From positions 38,833 to 102,832 of the forward strand of contig NZ_JABURL010000065.1 of NCBI RefSeq assembly GCF_014762705.1: a stretch of 64,000 nucleotides of DNA, read 5' to 3'. Within the stretch, counting starts at the first letter, position 1. The number at the start of each line of letters is the position of its first letter. Below the pieces are notes generated by a model. That model worked only from the letters and a program-made list of their open reading frames with translations. It was not told where the DNA came from and did not search any database. A program made the translations under genes and the position numbers. This stretch comes from Cyclobacterium sp. GTDB lineage: Bacteria; Bacteroidota; Bacteroidia; Cytophagales; Cyclobacteriaceae. Shown in pieces: positions 25,515 to 34,474 of the stretch.

Positions 25515-26663
25515 ATGAAATCCTATCCCATCTATTTGGATCACAACGCCACCACTCCCTGCCACCCTTCGGTGCTGGAAGAAATGATGCCCTATTTTGG
25601 GACTCATTTTGGCAATGCATCCAGTAGTCACCATCCATACGGATGGATGGCAGAGGAAGCTGTGGAAATGGCCAGGGAGCAGGTTTCCGAATTGATAGGT
25701 GCTCAGGCAAAAGAAATTGTATTTACGAGTGGAGCCACAGAGGCCATTAACCTGGCCATCAGGGGTGTAGCATGGGCGCAGAAAGCCAAAGGAAACCACC
25801 TTATTACCCTGGAGACGGAACATAGTGCCGTTCTGGATACCATGAAATCACTTGCTAAGCAAGGTTTTGAGATCAGCTATTTGCCGGTGAATGAGGAAGG
25901 TTTGGTATCTCTGGAATTGTTGAAAAAAACTTTCAGAAAAACGACCATATTACTGGCTGCCATGCTTGCCAATAATGAAACCGGGCTTGTGCTACCTGTT
26001 CGTGAAATGGCCGCTATGGCCAAAAAGAATGACGTGCTTTTTTTTACGGACGGGGTGCAGGCTGTAGGTAAAATTCCAGTGGATGTCAGGGAGGCAGACA
26101 TTGACCTGATGGCCCTTTCTGCCCATAAAATGTATGGCCCCAAAGGAGTAGGAGCATTGTATCTGAGGAAATCCCAGCCACATATCGGGCTGGAACCACA
26201 AATAACCGGAGGAGGGCAGGAGACCGGAAGAAGGAGTGGAACCCTTAACGTCCCGGGAATTGTAGGTTTGGGAAAAGCTGCGGAGTTGGCCTTGAATGAA
26301 TTTCAGGAAGATGGCATCCGCCTGTCTGCTTTGAGGGATGAATTGGAAGAAGGACTGCTGAAAATTCCTGGCTCCGAAGTAAATGGGTCCAGGAAAAACA
26401 GGCTGCCACATGTAAGCAATATTTCTTTTAAAGGCATTCCCGGCAAACCTTTTCTGATCCGGGTTAACAAGGGCCTTGCAGTGAGTTCAGGTGCTGCCTG
26501 TAGCAGTATTACCGACAAACCTTCCCACGTGCTTACCGCAATGGGTTTGGATGCTGACACAGCAATGGCTACTTTGCGGTTTTCCCTGGGAAAATCTACC
26601 AACAATGACGAAATTGCGCATGCCATTGATTGGGTTAGGGAAGTGTACAGGGATTTGAAGTAA
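25515..26663 (+). CDS. Cysteine desulfurase (NifS/IscS type)
   Basis: A 382-residue PLP enzyme that takes sulfur from cysteine for Fe-S clusters, thiolated tRNA or molybdopterin. It shows YLDHNATTPCHP at the N terminus, FTSGATEAINLA near residue 72, the PLP lysine Lys205 in SAHKMYGPKG and the persulfide Cys329 in SSGAACSS. It lies 31 bases before moaC, so a role in supplying sulfur for molybdopterin synthesis is a reasonable inference, although general Fe-S assembly is equally possible. The start at 25515 follows the subtilase stop by 19 bases. Confidence 0.93.
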   Translation: MKSYPIYLDHNATTPCHPSVLEEMMPYFGTHFGNASSSHHPYGWMAEEAVEMAREQVSELIGAQAKEIVFTSGATEAINLAIRGVAWAQKAKGNHLITLETEHSAVLDTMKSLAKQGFEISYLPVNEEGLVSLELLKKTFRKTTILLAAMLANNETGLVLPVREMAAMAKKNDVLFFTDGVQAVGKIPVDVREADIDLMALSAHKMYGPKGVGALYLRKSQPHIGLEPQITGGGQETGRRSGTLNVPGIVGLGKAAELALNEFQEDGIRLSALRDELEEGLLKIPGSEVNGSRKNRLPHVSNISFKGIPGKPFLIRVNKGLAVSSGAACSSITDKPSHVLTAMGLDADTAMATLRFSLGKSTNNDEIAHAIDWVREVYRDLK

Positions 26664-26694
26664 TCATCAGTATCCTATAGTTAATGGAATAGCT

Positions 26695-27180
26695 ATGTCA
26701 GAAAAAAACTTTTCCCATCTGGATAAAAAAACCGGAAATCCCAATATGGTGGATGTGGGTGAAAAACAACCCAGCCAAAGAACAGCCAGGGCTTCCTGCC
26801 GGGTGGTTTTGGGAGAAGAAATCATCAGGGAGCTATCAGCATCTGCTGATCTGATGACAAAAAAAGGCCCTGTTTTTCAGACGGCCATTATCGCCGGTAC
26901 CATGGGTGCCAAACAAACTTCCAACCTGATTCCACTTTGTCATCCCATTGGATTGGATGATTGTAAGGTAAGCATTGAGTTGTACAACGAATCAGAGGTA
27001 CTCGTTCAATGTAGTGTAAAGGTATTTGGAAAGACCGGCGTGGAAATGGAAGCCATGACGGGTGTTTCCGTGGCAGCGCTTACCATTTATGATATGTGCA
27101 AAGGTTTCTCACATGACATTATGGTAAAAGAGATCAGATTAGAAGAAAAAAAGGGAGGAAAACGTGATTTCAAAAGATAA
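26695..27180 (+). CDS. moaC: Cyclic pyranopterin monophosphate synthase
   Basis: MoaC turns the 3',8-cyclo-GTP made by MoaA into cyclic pyranopterin monophosphate, the first molybdenum-cofactor intermediate. At 161 residues the length is normal. Signature stretches are present: MVDVGEKQPSQRTARAS near the N terminus, LIPLCHPIGLDDCKV near 81-95 and GVEMEAMTGVSVAALTIYDMCKG near 118-140, which carry the conserved His, Asp and Lys residues. It overlaps the start of the MobB-like/MobA gene by 17 bases. No moaA, moaE, moeA or molybdoenzyme gene is in the window. Confidence 0.96.
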   Translation: MSEKNFSHLDKKTGNPNMVDVGEKQPSQRTARASCRVVLGEEIIRELSASADLMTKKGPVFQTAIIAGTMGAKQTSNLIPLCHPIGLDDCKVSIELYNESEVLVQCSVKVFGKTGVEMEAMTGVSVAALTIYDMCKGFSHDIMVKEIRLEEKKGGKRDFKR

Positions 27181-28342
27181 ACATCAAAAACATGCCAAGC
27201 TTGCCAAAGCTCAATTTGGAGATTTTGGTAGGCTTGAACTGGGATTTTTGGGAACTTCCTGTAACCTGATTCAGGAAATGGCCAGGGACATTATCCAAAA
27301 GCTTTCCCCTGATTTTGGTTTGGCTTATGTAGATGCAGATCATCAGGAGGGAGATCAGTTATTGGCCGGAGCAGGAGATCCGGATAGTCTGATGCGATAT
27401 CCGGAGTTCATGGAAATGAGGGACAAAATTGTTTTCAAAAGACTGGACATGCGGCTGGAAGATACCTCTGTTTTTGAGCAAAGAGAATGGCTCAACAGAC
27501 AGGATTTGGTATTGATCAATGCCAACCATTTTAAGGCAACCCATCAGGTACTGGTCATAGATCCCAAAAAACCTTTGGATAGAAAAATACCCAAATTAAC
27601 CCAGGTAAGCCTTATTCTCATGAAAGAGGGAGTAAGTGAAATACCTGAAGTGGTTCGGGAGCATTTGCCCAAGTGGAAGGAAATTCCCGTTTTTGGAATC
27701 CAGGAGATAGATAGATTGGCAGGATTTGTAAAGGAATTTATCATTAATCACAGGCCAAAAGTAAACGGCTTGGTATTAGTCGGTGGTAAAAGTACCAGAA
27801 TGGGCAGGGACAAATACAATCTGACCTATCATGGTAAAAGTCAAAAAGACTACATGATGGATTTGCTTGCCCCTTATTGTAATGCTGTTTACCTTTCCTG
27901 TAACCCAGACCAGGCTGGTGAATTTCAAAATTCATATCCCCTGATACAGGATACTGTTCTTCATTTAGGTCCTTTTGGAGGACTGCTCTCAGCTTTTATG
28001 AAAGATCCCGATAAAGCATGGCTTACAGTGGCTTGTGATCTACCTTTTTTGTCCGAAAAAACCATTCAATATTTGATAGCGCACCGAAATCCCTCCAAAT
28101 TGGCCACCGCATTTTTGGATCCGAGGGGAGAATTTCCTGAGCCATTAATTACACTTTGGGAGCCACGTGCCTACCCGGTGATGTACCGTTTTTTAAGTCA
28201 GGGATACAGTTGCCCACGTAAGGTGCTGATCAATTCTTCTATTGAGCTACTTGACGCACCTGATACCTCGGAGTTTCAAAACATCAATTATCCCGAAGAT
28301 CACGAAGCGGCCATGACGGTGCTGAAAGGCAAAAACTCCTGA
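27164..28342 (+). CDS. MobA-like molybdopterin nucleotidyltransferase with degenerate MobB-like N-terminal domain
   Basis: A 392-residue two-part protein. The C-terminal part, from about residue 199, is a MobA-type NTP transferase: NGLVLVGGKSTRMGRDK (201-217), then VACDLPFL near residue 289 and a final INYPEDHE. MobA adds GMP to molybdopterin. The first 190 residues resemble MobB in layout (LGFLG..CNLIQEMARDIIQKL, then LAYVDADHQ and LVLINANHFKA), but the P-loop glycine-lysine motif is absent (GTSCNLIQ at 30-37), so GTP binding looks lost. The start is a GTG inside the end of moaC; no ATG occurs before residue 39, so coupling to moaC translation is likely. Confidence 0.8.
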   Translation: MISKDKHQKHAKLAKAQFGDFGRLELGFLGTSCNLIQEMARDIIQKLSPDFGLAYVDADHQEGDQLLAGAGDPDSLMRYPEFMEMRDKIVFKRLDMRLEDTSVFEQREWLNRQDLVLINANHFKATHQVLVIDPKKPLDRKIPKLTQVSLILMKEGVSEIPEVVREHLPKWKEIPVFGIQEIDRLAGFVKEFIINHRPKVNGLVLVGGKSTRMGRDKYNLTYHGKSQKDYMMDLLAPYCNAVYLSCNPDQAGEFQNSYPLIQDTVLHLGPFGGLLSAFMKDPDKAWLTVACDLPFLSEKTIQYLIAHRNPSKLATAFLDPRGEFPEPLITLWEPRAYPVMYRFLSQGYSCPRKVLINSSIELLDAPDTSEFQNINYPEDHEAAMTVLKGKNS

Positions 28343-28386
28343 AACCAAGGACTGAATTTCATTGACCCCAAGCCAAAAATTTCAGG

Positions 28387-28394
28387 TATATTTG
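28387..28394 (+). promoter_or_regulatory. Candidate -7 box directly before the THUMP methyltransferase gene
   Basis: TATATTTG matches TAnnTTTG and ends 4 bases before the ATG at 28399, with TTG at 28362-28364 as a possible -33 element (22-base spacing). If used, transcription would begin at or next to the start codon, giving a leaderless message. Confidence 0.4.
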
Positions 28395-28398
28395 TGCC

Positions 28399-29592
28399 AT
28401 GATAGATTTTAACCAGACAGGTAGATTGGTAATTACCTGTTATGATAGAAATGCCCCTTTTTTGGAATCGGAATTAATTGAGCTGGGTTTTGAACCTGCA
28501 GGTGTTTACCGAACGCATGTGGAATTAAAGGGCAGTTTGTATGATTGCCTTTTTTTAAACATGCGCCTGAGAACGGCAAGTCATGTTTTATACGAAATTG
28601 AAAGTTTCCCCCTGGATCACATTTCAAACCTGTATCCTATTGTAAAAGACCTCCCCTGGGAGGATTTTATTGATCCTGATGGTTATTTTTCTGTAATCAG
28701 CAATGTACGGCATGAATCGGTGGATAATCCACTATTTGTCAATGTCAAAATCAAAGATGCCATTGCAGACCGGTTCCGGGAAAAATTTGGCATCCGGCCC
28801 GATTCCGGCTCTGTACTCAATGAAGCTGTATTTCAGTTTTTCTGGAAAGGGGAGGAAGCCAGCCTGTATATCAACACCAGTGGAGATACCCTGATCAAGC
28901 ACGGATACCGGAAAATTCCCGGTACTGCACCCATGATGGAGTCCCTGGCGGCAGCAACGTTGATTGCCTCTGGTTGGGACAGGAAAAGCCCCTTTATTAA
29001 TCCTATGTGTGGAGCAGGTACCGTTGTCATAGAGGCAGTCATGATGGCTACGGATCGGTTTCCAGGTTTGTTCAGGGATGATTATGCGATGATGTATATC
29101 AAAGGCTATGATGCCGGGGTTTATTATGATTTAAAGAAGAAATTACAGGCCAAAATCAAGGACAGGCCGGAATTGTTATTCATCGCCTCTGATATCAGCG
29201 AACGGGCGATTAATGCCAGCAAAGCTAATGCAAAAGCTGCCGGGGTGGAAGATTTAATTCAGTTTGAAACCTGTGATTTCAGGGATGCCAGCATACCTGA
29301 AACAGATAAAGGATCCTTGTTTTTTAATCCTGAATATGGGGAAAGGCTTGGCGAGGAAGAAAGCCTGGAAACGACTTACCGGGAGATTGGTGATTTTATG
29401 AAACAGCACTGTGCCGGTTATACCGGCTTGGTGTTTACCGGCAACCTGGATTTGGGCAAAAGAATAGGATTAAAGCCGAAGCGTAGGATCCCCTTTTACA
29501 ATGGGACCATAGATTGCCGGCTTCTGGTATTTGAATTGTACAAAGGTAGCAGGCAGCCGGGAAAGGTTTCTCCGGTTGATGTCCCGAAATAA
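28399..29592 (+). CDS. THUMP-domain class I SAM-dependent RNA methyltransferase
   Basis: A 397-residue protein of the RlmL-N-terminal/YpsC type. An N-terminal ferredoxin-like plus THUMP region (about 1-160, VNVKIKDAIADRFREKFGIRP) is followed by a Rossmann methyltransferase with the SAM loop NPMCGAGTVVIEAV near 199-212 and an acidic strand end in LFIASDIS near 257. The catalytic motif IV, normally NPPYGERL in these base-amino methyltransferases, reads NPEYGERLG near residue 312. The probable reaction is N2-methylation of a guanosine in 23S rRNA. It is transcribed alone and converges on the M28 peptidase gene. Confidence 0.9.
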   Translation: MIDFNQTGRLVITCYDRNAPFLESELIELGFEPAGVYRTHVELKGSLYDCLFLNMRLRTASHVLYEIESFPLDHISNLYPIVKDLPWEDFIDPDGYFSVISNVRHESVDNPLFVNVKIKDAIADRFREKFGIRPDSGSVLNEAVFQFFWKGEEASLYINTSGDTLIKHGYRKIPGTAPMMESLAAATLIASGWDRKSPFINPMCGAGTVVIEAVMMATDRFPGLFRDDYAMMYIKGYDAGVYYDLKKKLQAKIKDRPELLFIASDISERAINASKANAKAAGVEDLIQFETCDFRDASIPETDKGSLFFNPEYGERLGEEESLETTYREIGDFMKQHCAGYTGLVFTGNLDLGKRIGLKPKRRIPFYNGTIDCRLLVFELYKGSRQPGKVSPVDVPK

Positions 29593-29741
29593 TGGAAAAT
29601 TAGAATAGGTACGAGGGTCAGGAATTTAGGTTTTCAACGACTTTTTGCGGACAAAAGCACATTCGAAATTTTAACATTCGGGTTAAATTAGGAAGTTTGC
29701 ATGTGTCTGTCTGTCAGGACCCTATTATAAGGCCTGCGCAC

Positions 29742-29787
29742 AAAATCATCGGCTACGCTTCTCAGTAGAAAGATTGGGAATGATTTT
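29742..29787. terminator. Bidirectional terminator-like inverted repeat between convergent genes
   Basis: AAAATCAT at 29742-29749 pairs with ATGATTTT at 29780-29787, and inside it CTAC (29753-29756) pairs with GTAG (29765-29768). T residues follow on the plus strand. It lies between the convergent stops of the THUMP methyltransferase and M28 peptidase genes. The stem is interrupted, so the call is moderate. Confidence 0.5.
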
Positions 29788-29815
29788 TTTGCATTTTCTG
29801 CACTTGCCAATAATT

Positions 29816-31921
29816 TTACCCTGTTTTTAAACCCTTACTTATACCCTGAATAGCTAGGGTAAGTTGTTGCAAAGCTGCCTCATACTTTTGATCCCATTGT
29901 TCCAAATTTGCTGATGATTGATTGGAAATTTCAAATTGAATAGCAGGTAATATCCAGGAAGCATAGCCACTGAAGGGATCATTGGATGCGTAAAGCGACT
30001 TGTACCAACTCCCAAAAGGCATGCCCTCCTCCAGGATAAAACTTTTTTCAAGGCTGAGTAGGGCCTTGTTTACGCGGGATATTTCCTTTGAGCTCAAGGC
30101 ATCTTTCTCCAATGCCTGGTTTACGAGGCTGTCCATTTCTTCAGCTGCTGCTTTGAGCTCTTCCAGCATTTTGAGGCTTGCTTTAAACCCTTGAAAATCC
30201 TCATCGTATTTCTGAATTTCTGTAGTGACAGTGGCCAGATGCTGACTCAGGTCTTCGGCGTATCGAGGTACCTGGTATGGGATGATAGGTGCATTGGCCA
30301 GTCTCAGGGCCATGATACCAGCCCATTGGGCAATGGTTCCGCCCATTTGGAACTCAGGATCGGTAAATTTTTCGTAAAAATAGAAATCATCGTAGTTGGT
30401 ATGGTACAAGGTCGGGCCACCTGCTCCGCCGCTAAGCGATGGGATTCCAACATGCATGTAAAAAGCTATGTGGTCCGATCCGCCCCCCAGGTTTCCAATG
30501 GAGGGGGTTGGATTGTCTTTTGCCCAGAAATCAAAAACTGTTTTATCTGAGTAAGGGTAATCAACTTTTTTGGCTGCCTCCGTCATGGTTTTTTTCAGAC
30601 TTGGCGAGGCTGCTCCGCCGATGTTTTTCCCTGAAACTCCGCCATCAAAATTCAAATATGCAACCGCTTTAGCTCCTAATTCATCCTTCATCTGCTCTAC
30701 CCATTCGGTGGAACCGATGACACCGTGTTCTTCACCATCCCAGTGGGCGATAAGGATGGAGCGTTTGGGTTTTTTTCCCTCCTCTGCGAGCTTGCCCAGT
30801 GCCTGGCTAAGGGTAAGAAGCATGGAAGTACCACTATTGGGGTCTGTGGCCCCAAATGCCCATGCATCGTAATGGCAGCCGAGAATGACCCATTCATCCG
30901 GGTAGGTACTGCCTTTAAGGGTGCCCACTACGTTATTGATCCGAACGAAATCTATGGGCTGTACTACCTTTACCCTTACAGTAAGCTTCGGCCCGCCTTC
31001 CACCCGGTACGTGAAGGGCAACCCACCTTGCCAGGCAGCCGGTACCGGTTTTCCCTGCATTTGGCTCAGGATTTTCTCTGCTGAGGCATAGGGGATAGGG
31101 GTGACCGGAATGTCGTGTAACTGGGTCTCTTCCGGGTCTAGCCTGGCGATACGCTTTTTACCATCCAGTGGCAGGGCAGGTTCGAAGGGAGTCAGGGGGT
31201 CCCCTGTAAAGCTTTCGGTCAACAAGGAGCCCCGTTGTATGGCACTTTCATTGTAATAGGGGCCTTCGGGAAACACCAGGCCCTTGGTAAAACCATTGTC
31301 TTTTGGGTCAGTATAGATCAATAAACCGGCAGCACCATGAGCTGCTGCGAATTTGGCCTTATACCCCCTGAAATTTCCCCCATATCTGGCAATAACAATT
31401 TTTCCGTTCAGATCAACGCCTAACGCTTCCAATTGCTCAAAATCCTCTTTGGTTCCATAATTGGCATAAACCACTTCTCCCCTTACATCTCCTGAACCTG
31501 AGAAGGCATTCCAACCCTTTTTCAATTCGGAATGCTCGCTAAAAGAATCGGCTTCCAGAATATCTTCCATTTGGTTCAGTGGCTGCCGTTTAGGGGTAAT
31601 GATTTCCACCAATGAAATCCCGGGATCCTTAGGAAGATAAACATCATATGGATATTTCCGGCTATCCCATCCTGCTTCTTGCATTACGGTAAGCAGGTAA
31701 TCTCCCACTGCATTATTTTCCGGGCTGCCTGCAATATGTGGATGTTTGGTGATGGTTTGCAAGTGTTTTTTAAAGCTTGAAAAATCTACTGTTTCCAAAA
31801 AGAGCTCTTCTAATGCCTCTTGTTTTTCGGATTCTTCCCTGGAAAACCCGTCTAATTTGTTTTGACAAAAACCAAAGCCAGTCAGGAGCAAAAAGGTATA
31901 AGCCAGGAAATACTTTTTCAT
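29816..31921 (-). CDS. Exported M28 metallopeptidase, glutamate-carboxypeptidase-II-like
   Basis: A 701-residue zinc exopeptidase with signal peptide (residues 1-19, ending GFGFC-Q). The layout is that of GCPII/transferrin-receptor-like proteins: a PA insertion (about 130-260, GKIVIARYGGNFRGYKAKFAAAHGAAGLLIY), the M28 core and a C-terminal helical dimerisation domain (about 570-700). Zinc ligands appear in order: HYDAW near residue 350, DPNSGTS near 360, DGEEHG near 396, NFDGG near 425 and YHTNYDDF near 520. It would trim peptides in the periplasm. It is 12 bases after the NlpC/P60 lipoprotein gene, forming with it and the three amidohydrolase genes a likely exported-hydrolase operon. Confidence 0.94.
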   Translation of the reverse strand: MKKYFLAYTFLLLTGFGFCQNKLDGFSREESEKQEALEELFLETVDFSSFKKHLQTITKHPHIAGSPENNAVGDYLLTVMQEAGWDSRKYPYDVYLPKDPGISLVEIITPKRQPLNQMEDILEADSFSEHSELKKGWNAFSGSGDVRGEVVYANYGTKEDFEQLEALGVDLNGKIVIARYGGNFRGYKAKFAAAHGAAGLLIYTDPKDNGFTKGLVFPEGPYYNESAIQRGSLLTESFTGDPLTPFEPALPLDGKKRIARLDPEETQLHDIPVTPIPYASAEKILSQMQGKPVPAAWQGGLPFTYRVEGGPKLTVRVKVVQPIDFVRINNVVGTLKGSTYPDEWVILGCHYDAWAFGATDPNSGTSMLLTLSQALGKLAEEGKKPKRSILIAHWDGEEHGVIGSTEWVEQMKDELGAKAVAYLNFDGGVSGKNIGGAASPSLKKTMTEAAKKVDYPYSDKTVFDFWAKDNPTPSIGNLGGGSDHIAFYMHVGIPSLSGGAGGPTLYHTNYDDFYFYEKFTDPEFQMGGTIAQWAGIMALRLANAPIIPYQVPRYAEDLSQHLATVTTEIQKYDEDFQGFKASLKMLEELKAAAEEMDSLVNQALEKDALSSKEISRVNKALLSLEKSFILEEGMPFGSWYKSLYASNDPFSGYASWILPAIQFEISNQSSANLEQWDQKYEAALQQLTLAIQGISKGLKTG

Positions 31922-31933
31922 AATTGTTTGATT

Positions 31934-33094
31934 TTATTGTAGGACTTGATCGACGGAAAGGATGTGTTCGCTGGGTTTATTGCGAATCCTCTTGGTTCGA
32001 AGGTAGCGGTTTAATTCATAGGCATCGTAATTTTCATCATTGGGATCAAAACTACTGATCCTCACCCGTCCTCTGGAATGAATAAATTGATTGTCTCCAA
32101 TCCACATGCCCACATGCACCACTCTTTCTTTACTTTCTGCTGTGGCCGGAACACCAAAAAACAGCAGGTCACCCACCTCCAGGTTTTCCCAGTTTTTGTC
32201 CGAATCCACCAATTCACCTTCATTTATTTGTTGGGATGCGTCTCTGGGTATCACCATGCCATTCAGGAAATAGATGGTTTTGGTAAAGCCGCTACAATCC
32301 ATGCCCTTGGGGGATGTGCCCCCCCAGAGGTAAGGTGATCCCATCATCAACCGGGCTGTTTGAATCAGAGATTGGTCATCTGTACTGCGGCTGTTTTTCC
32401 ACCTTTCGTACGGGACGGCCTTTTCCAGGGGAATGAAACCTCTACGGTTGTCTGGCAAGGCTACACTATAGCCAGTCTGAGTAATTTCGATCAACTCCAG
32501 CACATTACCTGCAGTAATATCGCTGACGATGTCCGAAGCGCTTTCGTCTGCATAGATATTTGCGATCATTTCGGTCACGACTATTTTCTCTTTTTCCATC
32601 CATAGGTTCAGCTTTTTCTGATCTAACCTGACAATGGCAGCAGCATCTACCCAGGAAAGGTAACCGTCTGGCGTTTGTACCAGATACCAGCTCCCGGAGG
32701 CTTTCAATACATTCAACGGAGTACCCATAAGGGCCTGCGTGGCCAATTCTGCAGAATGCCTAGGCTCGCTCCGGATATTGGCCACCGAATTGGTTACCAG
32801 AGCCAGGTTTAAATCTCCCAATGCAGGATCCGGTAAGAGCTTTACACTATCTGTATAAGAAATACCTACTGTGTTCAATTTCTCCAATAATTTCTGATGG
32901 GCTTCTTTTATGTTGGTTTCTCCGGTCAAAACTCCATTATTCCAGCTAACATCGAAAAGAGCAACTCTTTTATCCGGAGCGAAGTTGCTTTGTACTTCCT
33001 CCAGCATCTCCCTCGCAAGGGTTTCATCCCTGTTGTTTTTACAAGCTGTAATCCAAAATAAAAGCAGAATGCAGAAATAGAATGTTTGTTTCAT
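31934..33094 (-). CDS. NlpC/P60 family lipoprotein with SH3-like domains
   Basis: A 386-residue cell-wall peptidase. The frame opens at 33136, but the ATG at 33094 starts a clear lipoprotein signal (MKQTFYFCILLLFWITAC, lipid-anchored at Cys18). Two bacterial SH3-like regions follow (about residues 105-160, ANIRSEPRHSAELATQALMG, and 175-235). The C-terminal C40 domain carries the catalytic Cys in GMDCSGF near 266 and the His in VVHVGMWIG near 325. Such enzymes cut gamma-D-Glu-diamino-acid links in muropeptides, as in the YkfC type that pairs with dipeptide metabolism. Its neighbours, exported peptidases and amidohydrolases, fit peptide scavenging. Confidence 0.92.
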   Translation of the reverse strand: MKQTFYFCILLLFWITACKNNRDETLAREMLEEVQSNFAPDKRVALFDVSWNNGVLTGETNIKEAHQKLLEKLNTVGISYTDSVKLLPDPALGDLNLALVTNSVANIRSEPRHSAELATQALMGTPLNVLKASGSWYLVQTPDGYLSWVDAAAIVRLDQKKLNLWMEKEKIVVTEMIANIYADESASDIVSDITAGNVLELIEITQTGYSVALPDNRRGFIPLEKAVPYERWKNSRSTDDQSLIQTARLMMGSPYLWGGTSPKGMDCSGFTKTIYFLNGMVIPRDASQQINEGELVDSDKNWENLEVGDLLFFGVPATAESKERVVHVGMWIGDNQFIHSRGRVRISSFDPNDENYDAYELNRYLRTKRIRNKPSEHILSVDQVLQ

Positions 33095-33156
33095 GAATAA
33101 CAATTGAATTTTAACCCTAATGTATGAAAAAAGCACTAATTCAGGAAAAATAGGCC

Positions 33157-34455
33157 TTATTCTGCAGGTTTCATTTCTCTATCCAGAAATTCCTGATATA
33201 ACCGGATATGTCGGTTGGTCATTGGTATGCGGTATCCATTGATAAAAACTTGTTCCACCTGGGTTTTAGGCTCGAAGGGATCTCCATCAGCTATGAACAA
33301 GGTGGCATTTTTGCCTACTTCAAGGGATCCCAACCTATCGGCTACTTTGAATATTTCAGCAGCATTTATGGTAATGGACTTGAGCGCGGCTTCCACTCCC
33401 AGTCCATATGCTGCGGCAAAACCGGCATGGAAAGGAAGGTTTCGGACATTTTCCGTATCCTGAGTTCTTAAAGCCAGCTTAACACCTGCTTTGTGAAGTG
33501 CGGCTGCATTGGTATAGGCCACATCGTACTTGTCAGAAGCCCTGCCGGGTAGGGTCAGTACAGGACCTGTAATCACGGGAATTTTGGATGCTGCCAGTTT
33601 TTCTGCCACTTTCCAACCTTCTGCTACCCCTGTAAAAACCACCTCCAGGTCCTTCTCTTTCACCCATTCGAGTGCCGTAAGAATGTCTTTAGCGGCATTG
33701 ACCTCAATGAACAGGGGTATTTCCTTTTTGAGTACCCTGGAAAGTTGTTCCATTTCGGGATAGTATTTCAGTTGCCCGCCTTTTTCCTTGATGGAAAGGT
33801 AGTTGGCTGCTTTTTTCCAAATCTCATCAATTTCATCACGTTTTTTTTCAGCTTCTTTTTGAATGGTTTCTTCCGATCTGCTATCATAATCCCCAGATTT
33901 GGCAGCAGAAGGAAAATTCATGATCACTGCCTTAAAACCGGCATCCATTTGATCCGGGGTATAGCCATTAAGCTGAATCAGGGCAGCCGTTCCGGGAAAG
34001 TATCCGCCTCTCGGCTGGGTCAAAACGGTAGTAACGCCACTGACCCTGGTAACGGGTATGGCTACCGCATTGGGGTTGACAGCCGTGAGGGCCTGCATTT
34101 GAGGCGTAAGTTTGCCCAATTCCATAAAATCCTGTGTTTCCGGAAGGGAGTTGACCTCTACCAGTCCCAGGCTGGTACCACTGTCAATAAATCCGGGATA
34201 AACAGATTTTCCACTACAATCAACAAGGGTATAATTTTGAGGGGTTAGGTTTTGACCGATGGCAGCTATTTTTCCATCTTTAATCAACAGGTCTGTATTT
34301 TCCAAAATGCCATGCGTAACCGTAACTACCCTGGCATTTTGCAATAGAAAGTCTGCTTTATACGGTTTGACCACTGCCCCATCAATCTGTGCAAAAAGAT
34401 CAGCTTTGAAAAGGCAAATGATAAACAATAAAGAAAATATGATTTTTTTCATCAT
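33157..34455 (-). CDS. Exported amidohydrolase-fold protein lacking the HxH metal motif
   Basis: A 432-residue amidohydrolase-superfamily protein. The frame is open to 34530 but the ATG at 34455 (or 34452) opens the signal peptide (MMKKIIFSLLFIICLF, ending DLFAQ). The composite beta-sandwich start (NARVVTVTHGILENTDLLIKDGKIAAIG) and end (GSLEVGKNATLFIADGDP) are typical. After the first barrel strand, where active members have D-x-H-x-H, this one reads PGFIDSGTSLG, so the binuclear metal site is missing. It is therefore probably non-catalytic or acts as partner to the intact paralogue encoded just upstream, whose stop lies 19 bases before this start. Confidence 0.85.
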   Translation of the reverse strand: MMKKIIFSLLFIICLFKADLFAQIDGAVVKPYKADFLLQNARVVTVTHGILENTDLLIKDGKIAAIGQNLTPQNYTLVDCSGKSVYPGFIDSGTSLGLVEVNSLPETQDFMELGKLTPQMQALTAVNPNAVAIPVTRVSGVTTVLTQPRGGYFPGTAALIQLNGYTPDQMDAGFKAVIMNFPSAAKSGDYDSRSEETIQKEAEKKRDEIDEIWKKAANYLSIKEKGGQLKYYPEMEQLSRVLKKEIPLFIEVNAAKDILTALEWVKEKDLEVVFTGVAEGWKVAEKLAASKIPVITGPVLTLPGRASDKYDVAYTNAAALHKAGVKLALRTQDTENVRNLPFHAGFAAAYGLGVEAALKSITINAAEIFKVADRLGSLEVGKNATLFIADGDPFEPKTQVEQVFINGYRIPMTNRHIRLYQEFLDREMKPAE

Positions 34456-34474
34456 CGGTCTATAGAATGATTGC

